The notes: a model not told the origin generated them from the sequence alone. Shown: positions 44,226 to 53,475, counted from the first letter of the stretch. The stretch: DNA of 64,000 bases from Mycolicibacterium arenosum (GCF_024320865.1 NZ_JANDBD010000002.1:186001-250000); one strand, 5' to 3'. Translations and numbers: made by a program.

Positions 44226-45397
44226 CCTTTCAGCACCTGCAGCCGGGAGATCGCCTCGGTCATCGTGTCGTCGCGTTTGCAGAAGGCGAAGCGCACCAGG
44301 TGATTCCACTGGTCGATGTGGCCGGAGTTCGGATCGCAGAACGCCGACATCGGGATCGCGGCGACACCCGCCCGCTCGGGCAGTTCGGCGCAGAACGTCG
44401 TCGAGTCGGCGTAGCCGAGCGGGCGCGGGTCTGCGCACAGGAAGTAGGTGCCGTGGCTGTCGTGGACGGCGAAGCCGATGTCGGCCAGCGCCGCCGCCAA
44501 TCGATTCCGCCTGGCTTCGAACGACTCTCGTAGCGCCGCGGACCAGCCGTCCTCGTCGTTGAGCGCCTGGGCGACCGCCGGCTGGAACGGTGCCCCGCCG
44601 ACGTAGCTGAGGTACTGCTTGGCCGCCCGCACCCCTGCAATGAGTTCGGCTGGGCCGCAGGCCCATCCGATCTTCCAGCCGGTGACGTTGAACATCTTGG
44701 CCGCGCTCGAGATGGTGATGGTGCGCGACGCCATGCCTGGATACGACGCGAGCGGAACGTGCCGCAGGCCGTCGAAGACCAGGTTCTCGTAGACCTCGTC
44801 GGTGATCACCAGCAGGTCGTGGGCGACGGCGAGGTCGGCGATCGCGGCCAGTTCCTCGTGCGAGGCCACCGTGCCCGTCGGGTTGTGCGGCGAGTTCAGC
44901 ATCAGCGCGCGGGTCTTCGGGGTGACCGCGGCGCGCAGCGCGTCGACGTCGATCGCGAACCCGTGGCCGTCGGCGACCATCGGCACCGCCACCCGGTGAC
45001 AGCCGGCCATCGCGATGACGGGGGAGTAGGAGTCGTAGAACGGCTCGATGATCAGCACCTCGGAGCCGGGTTCGACGAGTCCGATGACAGACGCGGCGAT
45101 GGCCTCCGTCGCCCCGACGGTGACGAGGATCTCCGTGTCCGGGTCGTAGCCGATTCCGTAGTGGCGCCGGCGCTGGGCGGCGATCGCCTCGCGTAGCGGC
45201 GCGATGCCCAATCCCGGCGGGTACTGGTTCACCCCGTCGGCGATGGCCTGCTCGGCGGTCTTCAGCATGGCCGCCGGGCCGTCCTCGTCGGGGAACCCCT
45301 GACCCAGGTTCACCGCGCCGACGCGGGCGGCGAGCGCGGACATCTCGGCGAAGATCGTCACCGCGTAGGGCTGGAGTCGGGCGACTGTCATGCTCAC
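44213..45397 (-). CDS. PLP aminotransferase, class I/II (DapC-like)
   Basis: A 394-residue fold-type I aminotransferase with LMLNSPHNPTG, ITDEVYENLVFDG and PLP lysine in ISSAAKMFNVTGWKIG (about residue 231). It resembles the aminotransferase proposed as mycobacterial succinyldiaminopimelate aminotransferase DapC (Rv0858c), which also lies just before fadA in M. tuberculosis as I recall. Glutamine/methionine-type transamination is the alternative. Confidence 0.85.
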   Translation of the reverse strand: MSMTVARLQPYAVTIFAEMSALAARVGAVNLGQGFPDEDGPAAMLKTAEQAIADGVNQYPPGLGIAPLREAIAAQRRRHYGIGYDPDTEILVTVGATEAIAASVIGLVEPGSEVLIIEPFYDSYSPVIAMAGCHRVAVPMVADGHGFAIDVDALRAAVTPKTRALMLNSPHNPTGTVASHEELAAIADLAVAHDLLVITDEVYENLVFDGLRHVPLASYPGMASRTITISSAAKMFNVTGWKIGWACGPAELIAGVRAAKQYLSYVGGAPFQPAVAQALNDEDGWSAALRESFEARRNRLAAALADIGFAVHDSHGTYFLCADPRPLGYADSTTFCAELPERAGVAAIPMSAFCDPNSGHIDQWNHLVRFAFCKRDDTMTEAISRLQVLKGHSS

Positions 45398-45477
45398 CGA
45401 GCCTAGCGACGCCCGTATTCCGCGCTAACGGTGTACACCTCGTGCCTGTCAGACCATCCCGGTTGGGCTCTGATGGG

Positions 45478-45714
45478 GTGCTGACGAACAACGACGAGTC
45501 CATCGCTGTGGTGACCCGAGCCAACACGGGCATCGGCCTGCACCTCACCCGACAGCTCCTACACGAGCGTCGACGCGCCCGCGGTGCCACACCGTCCGAA
45601 CAGGTGGTGTCGGCACTTTCCGCCGTCGTCGCGGCGACTCACATGATCAAGAGGCTCGACCATCCGGAGCTCGACGACCTGAGGCTGGCCCGCGACGTGA
45701 TCACAGCATCGTGA
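45478..45714 (+). CDS. Short hypothetical protein with an SDR-like N-terminus
   Basis: A 78-residue frame (GTG 45478; a GTG at 45442 is also possible). SIAVVTRANTGIGLHLTRQLL looks like the beta1-loop-alpha1 of a short-chain dehydrogenase (consensus VVTGANxGIG), but the first glycine is Arg and nothing of the later SDR fold follows. The C-terminal half (SALSAVVAATHMIKRLDHPELDDLRLARDVI) is helical. It may be a relic of an SDR gene or an unrelated small protein. Confidence 0.45.
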   Translation: MLTNNDESIAVVTRANTGIGLHLTRQLLHERRRARGATPSEQVVSALSAVVAATHMIKRLDHPELDDLRLARDVITAS

Positions 45715-45734
45715 TGTTCTTCGCGATTTCGACA

Positions 45735-46187
45735 TCACGCGGGCCGCACGACGTGGTTGCGAACGTGGTCGAAGACGACCTCCGTGCGAACTCCGGCGAC
45801 CTCGCGTCGTTTGGTCAGTGAATCGAGCACGAAATCCCGTAACGCCTCCGTCGAGGGCACGGCGACGTGCACCAGGATGTCCTCGCTGCCGGTGGTGATG
45901 AACACCTGCAGGGTCTCGGGCAGCCGGATCACGAAATCGCGGAAGCCCTGCACGATCTCGCGGGACTGCGGCCGCAGCCGCACCGTCACCATCGCCTGGA
46001 CCGGTCTGCCCAGCATGGCGGGGTCGGCCGCGTAATGCACGCCGGTCAGCACCCCGCGCTGTCGTAGCGCGCGTACACGCTCGAGAGCGGTCGACGGGGC
46101 CACCCCGAGTTCGGCGGCCAGCTCGCGATTACTGCGTCGACCATCCGCCTGCAGCGCGGCGAGGATCGCCGAATCAAGTTCGTCCAT
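45735..46187 (-). CDS. Lrp/AsnC-family regulator
   Basis: A 150-residue protein with an N-terminal HTH (MDELDSAILAALQADGRRSNRELAAELGVAPSTALERV) and C-terminal RAM ligand domain (ETLQVFITTGSEDILVHVAVPSTEALRDFV). ATG 46187 is preceded by GAGAGGCGG. Divergent from the DUF2000 gene with a palindrome between; probably regulates both, with an amino acid as cofactor. Confidence 0.9.
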   Translation of the reverse strand: MDELDSAILAALQADGRRSNRELAAELGVAPSTALERVRALRQRGVLTGVHYAADPAMLGRPVQAMVTVRLRPQSREIVQGFRDFVIRLPETLQVFITTGSEDILVHVAVPSTEALRDFVLDSLTKRREVAGVRTEVVFDHVRNHVVRPA

Positions 46188-46208
46188 GCCGCCTCTCTCC
46201 GACCTATC

Positions 46209-46225
46209 GCCGAACATAATTCGGC
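46209..46225. promoter_or_regulatory. Candidate Lrp operator
   Basis: GCCGAACATAATTCGGC has perfect 6-nt arms around CATAA and lies 22-38 nt upstream of the lrp ATG in the shared divergent promoter. Confidence 0.55.
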
Positions 46226-46267
46226 ACGGGCACCATGGCAAGGTGCGGATGGCTAGCTTCTGTCCTC

Positions 46268-46693
46268 ATGAACGATCAAACACCCGCTTTCGACACTAAG
46301 ATAGCGGTCATCTTGCGCGACGACCTGCCCACCTGGCAGAAGCTCAACGTGACGGCGTTCCTGGCCAGTGGTATCGCCGCGACGGCCGACGAGTCGATCG
46401 GCGAGAACTACGTCGACGCCGACGGCACCAAGTACACGCCGATGTTCGGTCAGCCCGTCATGGTCTACACCGCGGACGCCGCTCGGATGACCAGGACGCT
46501 CACCCGCGCGCTGTCGCGTGGTGTCGTGCCCGCCGTGTTCACCTCCGAGTTGTTCACCACCGGGCACGACGCGGCCAACCGCGCGGCGGTGGCCTCGGTG
46601 GCGCAGGCCGAACTTGATCTCGTCGGGATCGCGCTTCGCGCCGATCGCAGGACCGTCGACAAGGTCGTCGACGGATTGAAACTGCACGCTTAA
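46268..46693 (+). CDS. DUF2000-family protein
   Basis: A 141-residue protein (KIAVILRDDLPTWQKLNVTAFLASGIAA; GQPVMVYTADAARMTRTLTRAL) of the DUF2000 family, a peptidyl-tRNA-hydrolase-II-like fold with unknown biochemical role. Often found next to Lrp/AsnC regulators. ATG 46268 matches the family's conserved beginning. Stop overlaps the MarR stop by 4 nt (TTAA). Confidence 0.8.
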   Translation: MNDQTPAFDTKIAVILRDDLPTWQKLNVTAFLASGIAATADESIGENYVDADGTKYTPMFGQPVMVYTADAARMTRTLTRALSRGVVPAVFTSELFTTGHDAANRAAVASVAQAELDLVGIALRADRRTVDKVVDGLKLHA

Positions 46694-47157
46694 CCGAAGT
46701 TGGGATCGACCACCCGCAGCTTCTCCGCGATTCGGGTCAGCGCCTGGATGTCGCTGGCGTTCAACGGGTCCAGCACGAATTCGCGCACGGCGCGCATGTG
46801 GATCGGCGCGGCCTCGACGACCAGGCGGTAGCCGGCGTCGGTCAGATGGGCCAGTGTGTAGCGGCCGTCGTCGGGGTCGGGGGATCGCGTCATCCAGCCG
46901 CGCTGTTCGAAGCGCTTGACCACGTTGGAGAGTCGGGACAGCGACCCGTTGGCGAGGAATGCCAACTCGCTCATGCGGATTCGGCGGTCCGGCGCCTCGG
47001 AGACGTGGCTCAGCGTCAGGTACTCGAATAGCGTCAGGTCGACCTCGCGCAGCGGTGCCTCGAGCTTTCCCGGCAACAGCAGCATCAGCGACACCAGCCC
47101 GGTCCAGGCCTGCTTCTCGCTCGGGGACAGCCACTGGGGCTCCTCGGTCTTCGCCAT
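46690..47157 (-). CDS. MarR-family regulator
   Basis: A 155-residue winged-helix regulator (RMSELAFLANGSLSRLSNVVKRFEQRGWMTRSPDPDDGRYTLAHLT). Divergent from a RidA gene, with two copies of an ACTTCATGCATGAAGT-type palindrome between them. It is probably an aromatic-compound- or stress-responsive repressor of itself and RidA. Confidence 0.9.
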   Translation of the reverse strand: MAKTEEPQWLSPSEKQAWTGLVSLMLLLPGKLEAPLREVDLTLFEYLTLSHVSEAPDRRIRMSELAFLANGSLSRLSNVVKRFEQRGWMTRSPDPDDGRYTLAHLTDAGYRLVVEAAPIHMRAVREFVLDPLNASDIQALTRIAEKLRVVDPNFG

Positions 47158-47163
47158 TCGTTC

Positions 47164-47212
47164 ACTTTACGCATGAAGTCATCACGTGTACGGTTGACTT
47201 CATGCATGAAGT
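47164..47212. promoter_or_regulatory. Twin MarR operators
   Basis: ACTTCATGCATGAAGT at 47197-47212 is a perfect 16-nt palindrome covering the RidA start codon. ACTTTACGCATGAAGT at 47164-47179 matches it at 14 of 16 positions. Their centres are 33 nt apart, about three helical turns, which suits two dimers on one DNA face. Confidence 0.7.
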
Positions 47213-47639
47213 GAAATCGGAAACAGAGGTCGAGTTCTTCGTAACACCGGGATTCGGCGAAAAGCTCAAGGGCATGCTGCATTACAGCCAGGCCGTCAGG
47301 ATCGGGAACCGGGTGGAGATCTCCGGCCACGGCGGCTGGGATGACGACATCAACATCGCCGAGGAACTCGAAGACGAGATCGTGACGGCGTTCGACAACA
47401 TCGAGCGGACGCTCGCGACGGCCGGTGCCACCTGGCGCGACGTCGTCCACGTCAACAGCTATCACAAGCTCGCCGACGGTGCCGTCACGATCGGAGCCGA
47501 CCACAACGACGTCATGGCCGCGCAGTTCCGCCAGCGGATGGGGGACCGGGCGCCGATCTGGACCCAGACCGGTGTCACGGTGCTGGGGGCGCCGACGATG
47601 CGCGTCGAGATTCGCGTCACCGCCGTCGTGAGGGACTGA
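47202..47639 (+). CDS. RidA/YjgF-family protein
   Basis: A 145-residue RidA-fold protein (GNRVEISGHGGWDDD; AFDNIERTLATAGATWRDVVHVNSYH; APTMRVEIRVTAVV). RidA proteins hydrolyse reactive enamine/imine intermediates; the conserved C-terminal Arg-x-Glu region is present (MRVEI). ATG 47202 lies inside a perfect palindrome, so repression would block the start. Upstream in-frame sequence overlaps the MarR gene. Confidence 0.85.
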   Translation: MHEVKSETEVEFFVTPGFGEKLKGMLHYSQAVRIGNRVEISGHGGWDDDINIAEELEDEIVTAFDNIERTLATAGATWRDVVHVNSYHKLADGAVTIGADHNDVMAAQFRQRMGDRAPIWTQTGVTVLGAPTMRVEIRVTAVVRD

Positions 47640-47681
47640 TCGTTAGGGAATGAAACGGTCGCCGGAGGCGCTGAGGCAGCC

Positions 47682-48785
47682 ATGACGTTCACCCTCGGCG
47701 AAGACTCCCCACTGCTGCAGCCCGTGACGATCGGCGACACCGTCGCCGCCAACCGGATCTTCATGGCGCCGCTGACCCGGTCGCGGGCGCAGGCGGACGG
47801 CACGCCGTCGGATCTCGCCGCGGAGTACTACTCCCAGCGCGGAGCGGCGGGAGTGATCATCAGCGAGGCCACGGCCGTCTCGGCCGACGCCAACGGCGCG
47901 TACATGAACACCCCCGGCAACTACACCGACACCCATCAGGAGAAGTGGGCAGAGATCGCCGCCGCGGTGCACGAGACCGGTGGCCGGATGTTCATGCAGC
48001 TGTGGCACGTCGGCCGGATGGCCCATCCCGACATCAGCGGAACCGAGGTGGTCGGGCCGTCGGCGATCGCGGCCGACCTGACGACACACACACGACAGGG
48101 CAAGCAGCCGCTGCCGGTGCCGCGGGCGCTGGACACCGCCGAGATCGTCCCGATCGTCGAGCGGTTCCGCGCGTCCGCGCGCCGGGCGATCGACGCGGGC
48201 ATGGACGGCGTCGAGATCCACTCGGCCAACGGCTACCTGCTGCACGAGTTCCTCTCCGACGTCGTGAATCAGCGCACCGACGCCTACGGCGGGTCGCCGG
48301 ACAATCGCGCCCGCCTGACCGCCGAGGTGGTCGAGGCCATCGTCGCCGAGGTCGGCGCGGGCCGCGTCGGACTGCGCATCTCGCCGGGAAACCCCGCAGG
48401 CGACATGCGCGAAGTCGACACCATCGGCGCCTACGAGGCGCTGCTGAACCGGATCGGCGGGCTCGGCCTGGCCTACCTGCACGTGGTGGCGGATCCGTCG
48501 ACGCCGGAGTTCGGGGTCATCCGCTCGCTGTGGCCGCAGACGCTGGTGCTGAACACCGGGCGCGCGACCGACACCAGCTTCTGCCAGCTCGAGGAACTCG
48601 CCGACTGGGGCGTCATCGGTGCCGCCGCGGTGGGCCGGGCGTTCCTCGCCAATCCGGACCTGATCGACCGGCTGCGCGTGGGCGCCGACCTCAACACCCC
48701 GGATGAGGCGACGTTCTACGCACCGGGCCCGGTCGGCTACGTCGACTACCCGACGCTCGCCGACCTGGAGCTCAAGAGCGCCTGA
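47682..48785 (+). CDS. Old-yellow-enzyme-family NADH:flavin oxidoreductase
   Basis: A 367-residue FMN TIM-barrel ene-reductase (NRIFMAPLTRSRA; QLWHVGRMAHPD; catalytic-site segment VEIHSANGYLLHEFL; TDAYGGSPDNRARL). It reduces activated alkenes or nitro compounds. It lies 42 nt after ridA and may be in the same MarR regulon. A 17-bp hairpin follows. Confidence 0.9.
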   Translation: MTFTLGEDSPLLQPVTIGDTVAANRIFMAPLTRSRAQADGTPSDLAAEYYSQRGAAGVIISEATAVSADANGAYMNTPGNYTDTHQEKWAEIAAAVHETGGRMFMQLWHVGRMAHPDISGTEVVGPSAIAADLTTHTRQGKQPLPVPRALDTAEIVPIVERFRASARRAIDAGMDGVEIHSANGYLLHEFLSDVVNQRTDAYGGSPDNRARLTAEVVEAIVAEVGAGRVGLRISPGNPAGDMREVDTIGAYEALLNRIGGLGLAYLHVVADPSTPEFGVIRSLWPQTLVLNTGRATDTSFCQLEELADWGVIGAAAVGRAFLANPDLIDRLRVGADLNTPDEATFYAPGPVGYVDYPTLADLELKSA

Positions 48786-48801
48786 CCTTCTTCCGCGAGC
48801 C

Positions 48802-48844
48802 GGAATCTGACGACGTTCACGGCCCTGGAACGTCGTCAGATTCC
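48802..48844. terminator. Hairpin terminator after the OYE gene
   Basis: GGAATCTGACGACGTTC (48802-48818) pairs perfectly with 48828-48844 over 17 nt around a 9-nt loop. No U-tract. Confidence 0.75.
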
Positions 48845-48906
48845 ATGTCGGTGGGTTATGACCACGTCGGGGAGTTGAGTGAACGCGGCGTAGGCCCTGA
48901 GCAGCC

Positions 48907-48926
48907 GCCCAACCAAGCGGTTGGGC
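48907..48926. promoter_or_regulatory. Palindrome in the fadAB promoter region
   Basis: GCCCAACC-AAGC-GGTTGGGC has perfect 8-nt arms, 90 nt upstream of fadA. It could be an operator for a TetR/FadR-type fatty-acid regulator or a leader hairpin. The site owner is unknown. Confidence 0.5.
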
Positions 48927-49015
48927 GAGGCTGCTAGGCTCGGCTCGCGAGGACTACCCTCCACGTGGGATTTCACCTGCGTACCCCAACCTCACAAGGA
49001 CTTGGAGAGTCAGAC

Positions 49016-50227
49016 ATGTCCGAAGAAGCCTTCATCTACGAGGCGATCCGCACGCCTCGTGGCAAGAACAAGAACGGCGCGCTCAACGAGATCAAGCCGG
49101 TCAACCTGGTCGTCGGCCTCATCGACGAACTCCGCGTCCGATTCCCCGACCTGGACGAGAACCTGATCAGCGACGTCATCCTCGGCGTGGTGTCGCCGGT
49201 CGGCGACCAGGGCGGCGACATCGCCCGCACCGCCGCGCTGGTGGCCAAGCTGCCCGAGACCACCGGCGGCTTCCAGCTGAACCGCTTCTGCGCGTCCGGC
49301 CTCGAAGCCGTGAACACCGCCGCGCAGAAGGTCCGCTCCGGCTGGGACGACCTGGTGCTCGCCGGCGGCGTCGAGTCGATGAGCCGCGTGCCCATGGGCT
49401 CCGACGGCGGCGCCTGGGCCACCGATCCCGAGACCAACTACCGCATCGGCTTCGTCCCTCAGGGCATCGGCGCCGACCTCATCGCCACCATCGAGGGCTT
49501 CACCCGCGACGACGTCGACGCCTACGCCCTGCGTTCGCAGGAGAAGGCCGCGGCGGCGTGGTCGGGCGGCTACTTCGCCAAGTCGGTCGTCCCGGTCAAG
49601 GATCAGAACGGCCTCGTCGTTCTCGACCACGACGAGCACATGCGCGCTGACACCACCCTCGAGGGCCTCGGCAAGCTGAAGACCGCGTTCGACGGCATCG
49701 GCGCGATGGGCGGCTTCGACGACGTGGCGCTGCAGAAGTACCACAACGTGGAGCGCATCAACCACGTCCACACCGGCGGCAACAGCTCCGGCATCGTCGA
49801 CGGCGCCGCGCTGGTGCTCGTCGGATCCGAGGCCGCGGGCAAGTCCCAGGGACTGACCCCGCGCGCCCGCATCGTCGCGACCGCCACCAGCGGCGCCGAC
49901 CCCGTCATCATGCTGACCGGCCCGACGCCGGCCACCAAGAAGGTGCTGGACCGCGCCGGGCTGACGGTCGACGACATCGACCTGTTCGAGCTCAACGAGG
50001 CCTTCGCGTCGGTGGTGCTCAAGTTCCAGAAGGACCTGAACATCCCGGACGAGAAGCTGAACGTCAACGGCGGCGCCATCGCGATGGGCCACCCGTTGGG
50101 CGCCACCGGCGCCATGATCACCGGAACCATGGTCGACGAGCTCGAGCGTCGGGGTGCGCGCCGCGCGCTCGTCACGCTTTGCATCGGCGGCGGCATGGGC
50201 GTCGCGACCATCATCGAGCGGGTGTAA
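49016..50227 (+). CDS. fadA: Acetyl-CoA acyltransferase FadA (thiolase)
   Basis: A 403-residue thiolase, the beta subunit of the fatty-acid oxidation complex. Nucleophile Cys92 lies in [12 protein letters not shown], the catalytic His in [15 protein letters not shown], and the second Cys in TLCIGGGMG near the end. ATG 49016 follows GGAGAG. 9 nt upstream of fadB. Together they carry out the last three steps of beta-oxidation. Confidence 0.95.
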   Translation: MSEEAFIYEAIRTPRGKNKNGALNEIKPVNLVVGLIDELRVRFPDLDENLISDVILGVVSPVGDQGGDIARTAALVAKLPETTGGFQLNRFCASGLEAVNTAAQKVRSGWDDLVLAGGVESMSRVPMGSDGGAWATDPETNYRIGFVPQGIGADLIATIEGFTRDDVDAYALRSQEKAAAAWSGGYFAKSVVPVKDQNGLVVLDHDEHMRADTTLEGLGKLKTAFDGIGAMGGFDDVALQKYHNVERINHVHTGGNSSGIVDGAALVLVGSEAAGKSQGLTPRARIVATATSGADPVIMLTGPTPATKKVLDRAGLTVDDIDLFELNEAFASVVLKFQKDLNIPDEKLNVNGGAIAMGHPLGATGAMITGTMVDELERRGARRALVTLCIGGGMGVATIIERV

Positions 50228-50236
50228 GGAAAAATC

Positions 50237-52381
50237 ATGGCAGAGAACACCATTGCATGGGACAAGGATGCCGACGGCATCGTCACCCTGACGCTGGACG
50301 ACCCCACGGGCTCGGCCAACGTGATGAACGAGCACTACCAGGAGTCGATGCACAACGCCGTCGAACGGCTTGTCGCGGAGAAGGATTCGATCACCGGTGT
50401 GGTCATCGCCAGCGCGAAGAAGACCTTCTTCGCCGGTGGTGACCTCAAGGGCATGATCAACCTCGGGCCCGAGAACGCCGGTGAGGCGTTCGCGATGGTC
50501 GAGGCGGTCAAGGCCGATCTGCGCAAGCTCGAGACGCTCGGCAAGCCCGTCGTCGCCGCCATCAACGGTGCGGCGCTCGGCGGCGGCCTGGAGATCGCGC
50601 TGGCGTGTCACCACCGCATCGCGGCCGACGTGAAGGGTTCGGTCATCGGCCTGCCCGAGGTCACGCTCGGCCTGCTGCCCGGTGGCGGCGGCGTCACCCG
50701 CACGGTGCGCATGTTCGGCATCCAGAAGGCGTTCATGGAGATCCTCTCGCAGGGAACGCGTTTCAAGCCGGCTAAGGCGCTCGAGACCGGCCTGGTCGAC
50801 GAGGTCCTGCCGACCGTCGACGAACTGGTCCCGGCGGCCAAGGCGTGGATCAAGGCCAACCCCGACAGCCACACCCAGCCGTGGGATGCCAAGGGCTACA
50901 AGATGCCCGGCGGCACCCCGAGCAGCCCCGGCCTGGCGGGCATCCTGCCGTCGTTCCCGGCGCTGCTGAAGAAGCAGCTGAAGGGCGCGCCGATGCCCGC
51001 ACCGCGCGCGATCCTCGATGCGGCCGTCGAGGGGGCGCAGGTCGATTTCGACACCGCGTCGCGCATCGAGAGCCGCTACTTCACCCAGCTGGTCACCGGC
51101 CAGGTCGCCAAGAACATGATCCAGGCGTTCTTCCTCGACCTGCAGTACATCAACTCCGGCGGTTCCCGCCCGGATGGCATCGCCAAGCAGGAGATCAAGA
51201 AGATCGGCGTGCTCGGCGCGGGCATGATGGGCGCGGGCATCGCCTACGTCTCGGCCAAGGCGGGTTACGACGTCGTCCTGAAGGACGTCTCGATTGAGGC
51301 CGCGCAGAAGGGCAAGGGCTACTCCGAGAAGCTCGAGGCCAAGGCGCTCGAGAGGGGGCGCACCACGCAGGAGCGCTCCGACGCGCTGTTGGCGAAGATC
51401 ACGCCGACAGCCGACGCCGCCGATCTCAAGGGCGTCGACTTCGTCATCGAGGCCGTCTTCGAGTCGGTTGAGTTGAAGCACAAGGTCTTCCAGGAGATCG
51501 AGGACATCGTCGAGCCCAACGCGCTGCTGGGGTCGAACACCTCGACGCTGCCGATCACCGGCCTGGCTGCCGGCGTGAAGCGCCAGGAGGACTTCATCGG
51601 CATCCACTTCTTCTCACCGGTCGACAAGATGCCGCTGGTCGAGATCATCAAGGGCGAGAAGACCTCCGACGAGGCGCTGGCCAGGGTGTTCGACTACACG
51701 CTGGCCATCGGCAAGACGCCGATCGTCGTCAACGACAGCCGCGGCTTCTTCACCAGCCGCGTCATCGGCACCTTCGTCAACGAGGCGCTGGCGATGCTCG
51801 GCGAGGGTGTCGCCGCAGCCAGCATCGAGCAGGCGGGTTCGCAGGCCGGCTACCCGGCGCCGCCGCTGCAGCTGTCCGACGAGCTCAACCTCGAGCTGAT
51901 GCACAAGATCGCCGTCGCGTCCCGCAAGGGCGTCGAGGACGAGGGCGGCACCTACACTCCGCACCCGGCCGAGGCGGTCGTCGAGAAGATGATCGAGCTC
52001 GAGCGGCCGTCGCGGCTCAAGGGCGCCGGCTTCTACGAGTACGTCGACGGCAAGCGCGTCGGCCTGTGGTCCGGGTTGAAGGACACGTTCGGTTCCGGCA
52101 AGACGGATATCCCGTTGCAGGACATGATCGATCGCATGCTGTTCGCCGAGGCGCTCGAGACGCAGAAGTGCATCGACGAGGGCGTGCTCACGTCGACCGC
52201 GGACGCGAACATCGGCTCGATCATGGGCATCGGCTACCCGCCCTACACCGGTGGCTCGGCGCAGTTCATCGTCGGCTACGAGGGTCCGGGCGGCGTCGGC
52301 AAGGCCGCCTTCGTGGCCCGCGCCAAGGAGTTGGCCGCCAAGTACGGCGAGCGCTTCAACCCGCCCGCGTCACTGACGTAA
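50237..52381 (+). CDS. fadB: Fatty-acid oxidation complex alpha subunit FadB
   Basis: A 714-residue bifunctional enzyme. The N-terminal enoyl-CoA hydratase (about 1-200) has Glu119 ([11 protein letters not shown]) and Glu141 ([15 protein letters not shown]). The 3-hydroxyacyl-CoA dehydrogenase starts at about 320 with [21 protein letters not shown] and has [15 protein letters not shown]. Acts with FadA. A 25-nt-arm hairpin follows. Confidence 0.95.
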   Translation: MAENTIAWDKDADGIVTLTLDDPTGSANVMNEHYQESMHNAVERLVAEKDSITGVVIASAKKTFFAGGDLKGMINLGPENAGEAFAMVEAVKADLRKLETLGKPVVAAINGAALGGGLEIALACHHRIAADVKGSVIGLPEVTLGLLPGGGGVTRTVRMFGIQKAFMEILSQGTRFKPAKALETGLVDEVLPTVDELVPAAKAWIKANPDSHTQPWDAKGYKMPGGTPSSPGLAGILPSFPALLKKQLKGAPMPAPRAILDAAVEGAQVDFDTASRIESRYFTQLVTGQVAKNMIQAFFLDLQYINSGGSRPDGIAKQEIKKIGVLGAGMMGAGIAYVSAKAGYDVVLKDVSIEAAQKGKGYSEKLEAKALERGRTTQERSDALLAKITPTADAADLKGVDFVIEAVFESVELKHKVFQEIEDIVEPNALLGSNTSTLPITGLAAGVKRQEDFIGIHFFSPVDKMPLVEIIKGEKTSDEALARVFDYTLAIGKTPIVVNDSRGFFTSRVIGTFVNEALAMLGEGVAAASIEQAGSQAGYPAPPLQLSDELNLELMHKIAVASRKGVEDEGGTYTPHPAEAVVEKMIELERPSRLKGAGFYEYVDGKRVGLWSGLKDTFGSGKTDIPLQDMIDRMLFAEALETQKCIDEGVLTSTADANIGSIMGIGYPPYTGGSAQFIVGYEGPGGVGKAAFVARAKELAAKYGERFNPPASLT

Positions 52382-52387
52382 CCCCGC

Positions 52388-52442
52388 GAGCAGACGTAAA
52401 ATCCCCTGAATCACTGCGATTCAGGGGATTTTGCGTCTGCTC
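52388..52442. terminator. Bidirectional long-hairpin terminator after fadB
   Basis: 25-nt arms at 52388-52412 and 52418-52442 around ACTGC pair at 24 of 25 positions; the core is AATCCCCTGAATC/GATTCAGGGGATT. The right arm carries part of the stop codon of the convergent methyltransferase gene. An A-rich/T-rich stretch gives a partial U-tract in both directions. Confidence 0.85.
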
Positions 52443-53046
52443 AGCGGAGGGATGAGGGGCCGCCGGCTCGGGCCAGTAGGTAGTGCCTGGCCGGGTTCGT
52501 CCCGTCGCGATCCAACGTGGGTTCGTCGCCCGATGCGAGAATCGTCCACTCGGGCGCGAACCGTCGCTCGATCTCGGCGGGCTCGATGCCGCGCACGCCG
52601 GACGATGAACCGGGCACGACCGCCACGATCAGCAGCCGAGCCTCTGCGGACGTCACCGCCGACACCTCTCGCACGTACTTCTCGCGATCCCCTGCGCTCA
52701 TCCCGTGCAGGCAGCCACTGTCGATGACGAGATCGAAGCCGTCGCCGACGCCCTCCGAACTCAATTGTGTGACATCGGCTTTCACGAACTCGACGGTCTT
52801 GCCGGTGGCCTTGCGCCGCGCCTTCGCCAGTGGTTTCGCCACGTAGTCGACGCCGGTGACGTGCCAACCGTGCTCGGCGAGGTAGATCGCGTTGTCGCCG
52901 GTGCCGCAGCCCAGGTCGAGCGCCTTACCCGGCGTCAGCGTGCCGCCCTCGATCAGGTCGGTGAGGCTGCGGGCCAGCGCGTGACCGTCCCACGGGGTGA
53001 ACCCGAGTCCGTAGAGCAGCCGGAACGTCAGGTTTCGCCCGCCCAT
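52441..53046 (-). CDS. SAM-dependent methyltransferase
   Basis: A 201-residue class I methyltransferase (ALDLGCGTGDNAIYLAEHG; acidic loop GVDYVAKPL; VKADVTQL). The substrate is unknown; the fold is of the thiopurine/tellurite-resistance (TehB-like) small type. Lies 3 nt after the FMN-binding-protein gene on the same strand. Confidence 0.85.
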   Translation of the reverse strand: MGGRNLTFRLLYGLGFTPWDGHALARSLTDLIEGGTLTPGKALDLGCGTGDNAIYLAEHGWHVTGVDYVAKPLAKARRKATGKTVEFVKADVTQLSSEGVGDGFDLVIDSGCLHGMSAGDREKYVREVSAVTSAEARLLIVAVVPGSSSGVRGIEPAEIERRFAPEWTILASGDEPTLDRDGTNPARHYLLARAGGPSSLR

Positions 53047-53049
53047 TGG

Positions 53050-53475
53050 TCAGAACCCGCCGAGGTCGGACGACAGCCAGTGCTCGGGGCGCATCCGGAT
53101 GGTCACGCTGTCGCCGTGCTCGCGCCGCGCGAACTCGAGGTACGGCTCGACCTTGTCCGGCGGGAGGTACCGCTGCACCATCTCGACGAGCTCGTCGTCG
53201 GTGGCGGGCTCGATGCCGCTGACGGTGCCGTCCACCGCGACGTAGCGCACGGTCGGCTCCAGCCGGTCGACCATCAGCGTGAACCGGCCCGCCGCCTCGA
53301 TCAGCCGGTGCTTGCGGGACCCCAGCCCGGTGTGGACCCACGGCTCACCGCCGGGCGAGTACTGGTACCAGATGGGCACGGTCAGCGGGCCGCGCTCGTC
53401 GCCGGCGCTCACCGACAAGGCGGCCACGTGCGGCTCGGAGAGGAACTGTTCGCGTTCATCCGTCGAAAGTGCCAT
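53050..53475 (-). CDS. PNPOx-like FMN/F420-binding split-barrel protein
   Basis: A 141-residue pyridoxamine-phosphate-oxidase-like protein (EPHVAALSVSAGDERGPLTVPIWYQYSPGG; GSRKHRLIEAAGRFTLMVDR; YVAVDGTVSGIE). Mycobacteria have many F420- or FMN-binding members with varied reductase roles. ATG 53475 has GGAG upstream. Operon with the methyltransferase. Confidence 0.83.
   Translation of the reverse strand: MALSTDEREQFLSEPHVAALSVSAGDERGPLTVPIWYQYSPGGEPWVHTGLGSRKHRLIEAAGRFTLMVDRLEPTVRYVAVDGTVSGIEPATDDELVEMVQRYLPPDKVEPYLEFARREHGDSVTIRMRPEHWLSSDLGGF

Noticed and set aside
49010..51607. 865-codon open frame antisense to fadA-fadB
   Set aside because: It mirrors high-GC codon bias of two certain genes; its product is Arg/Asp/Gly/His-rich with no domain.
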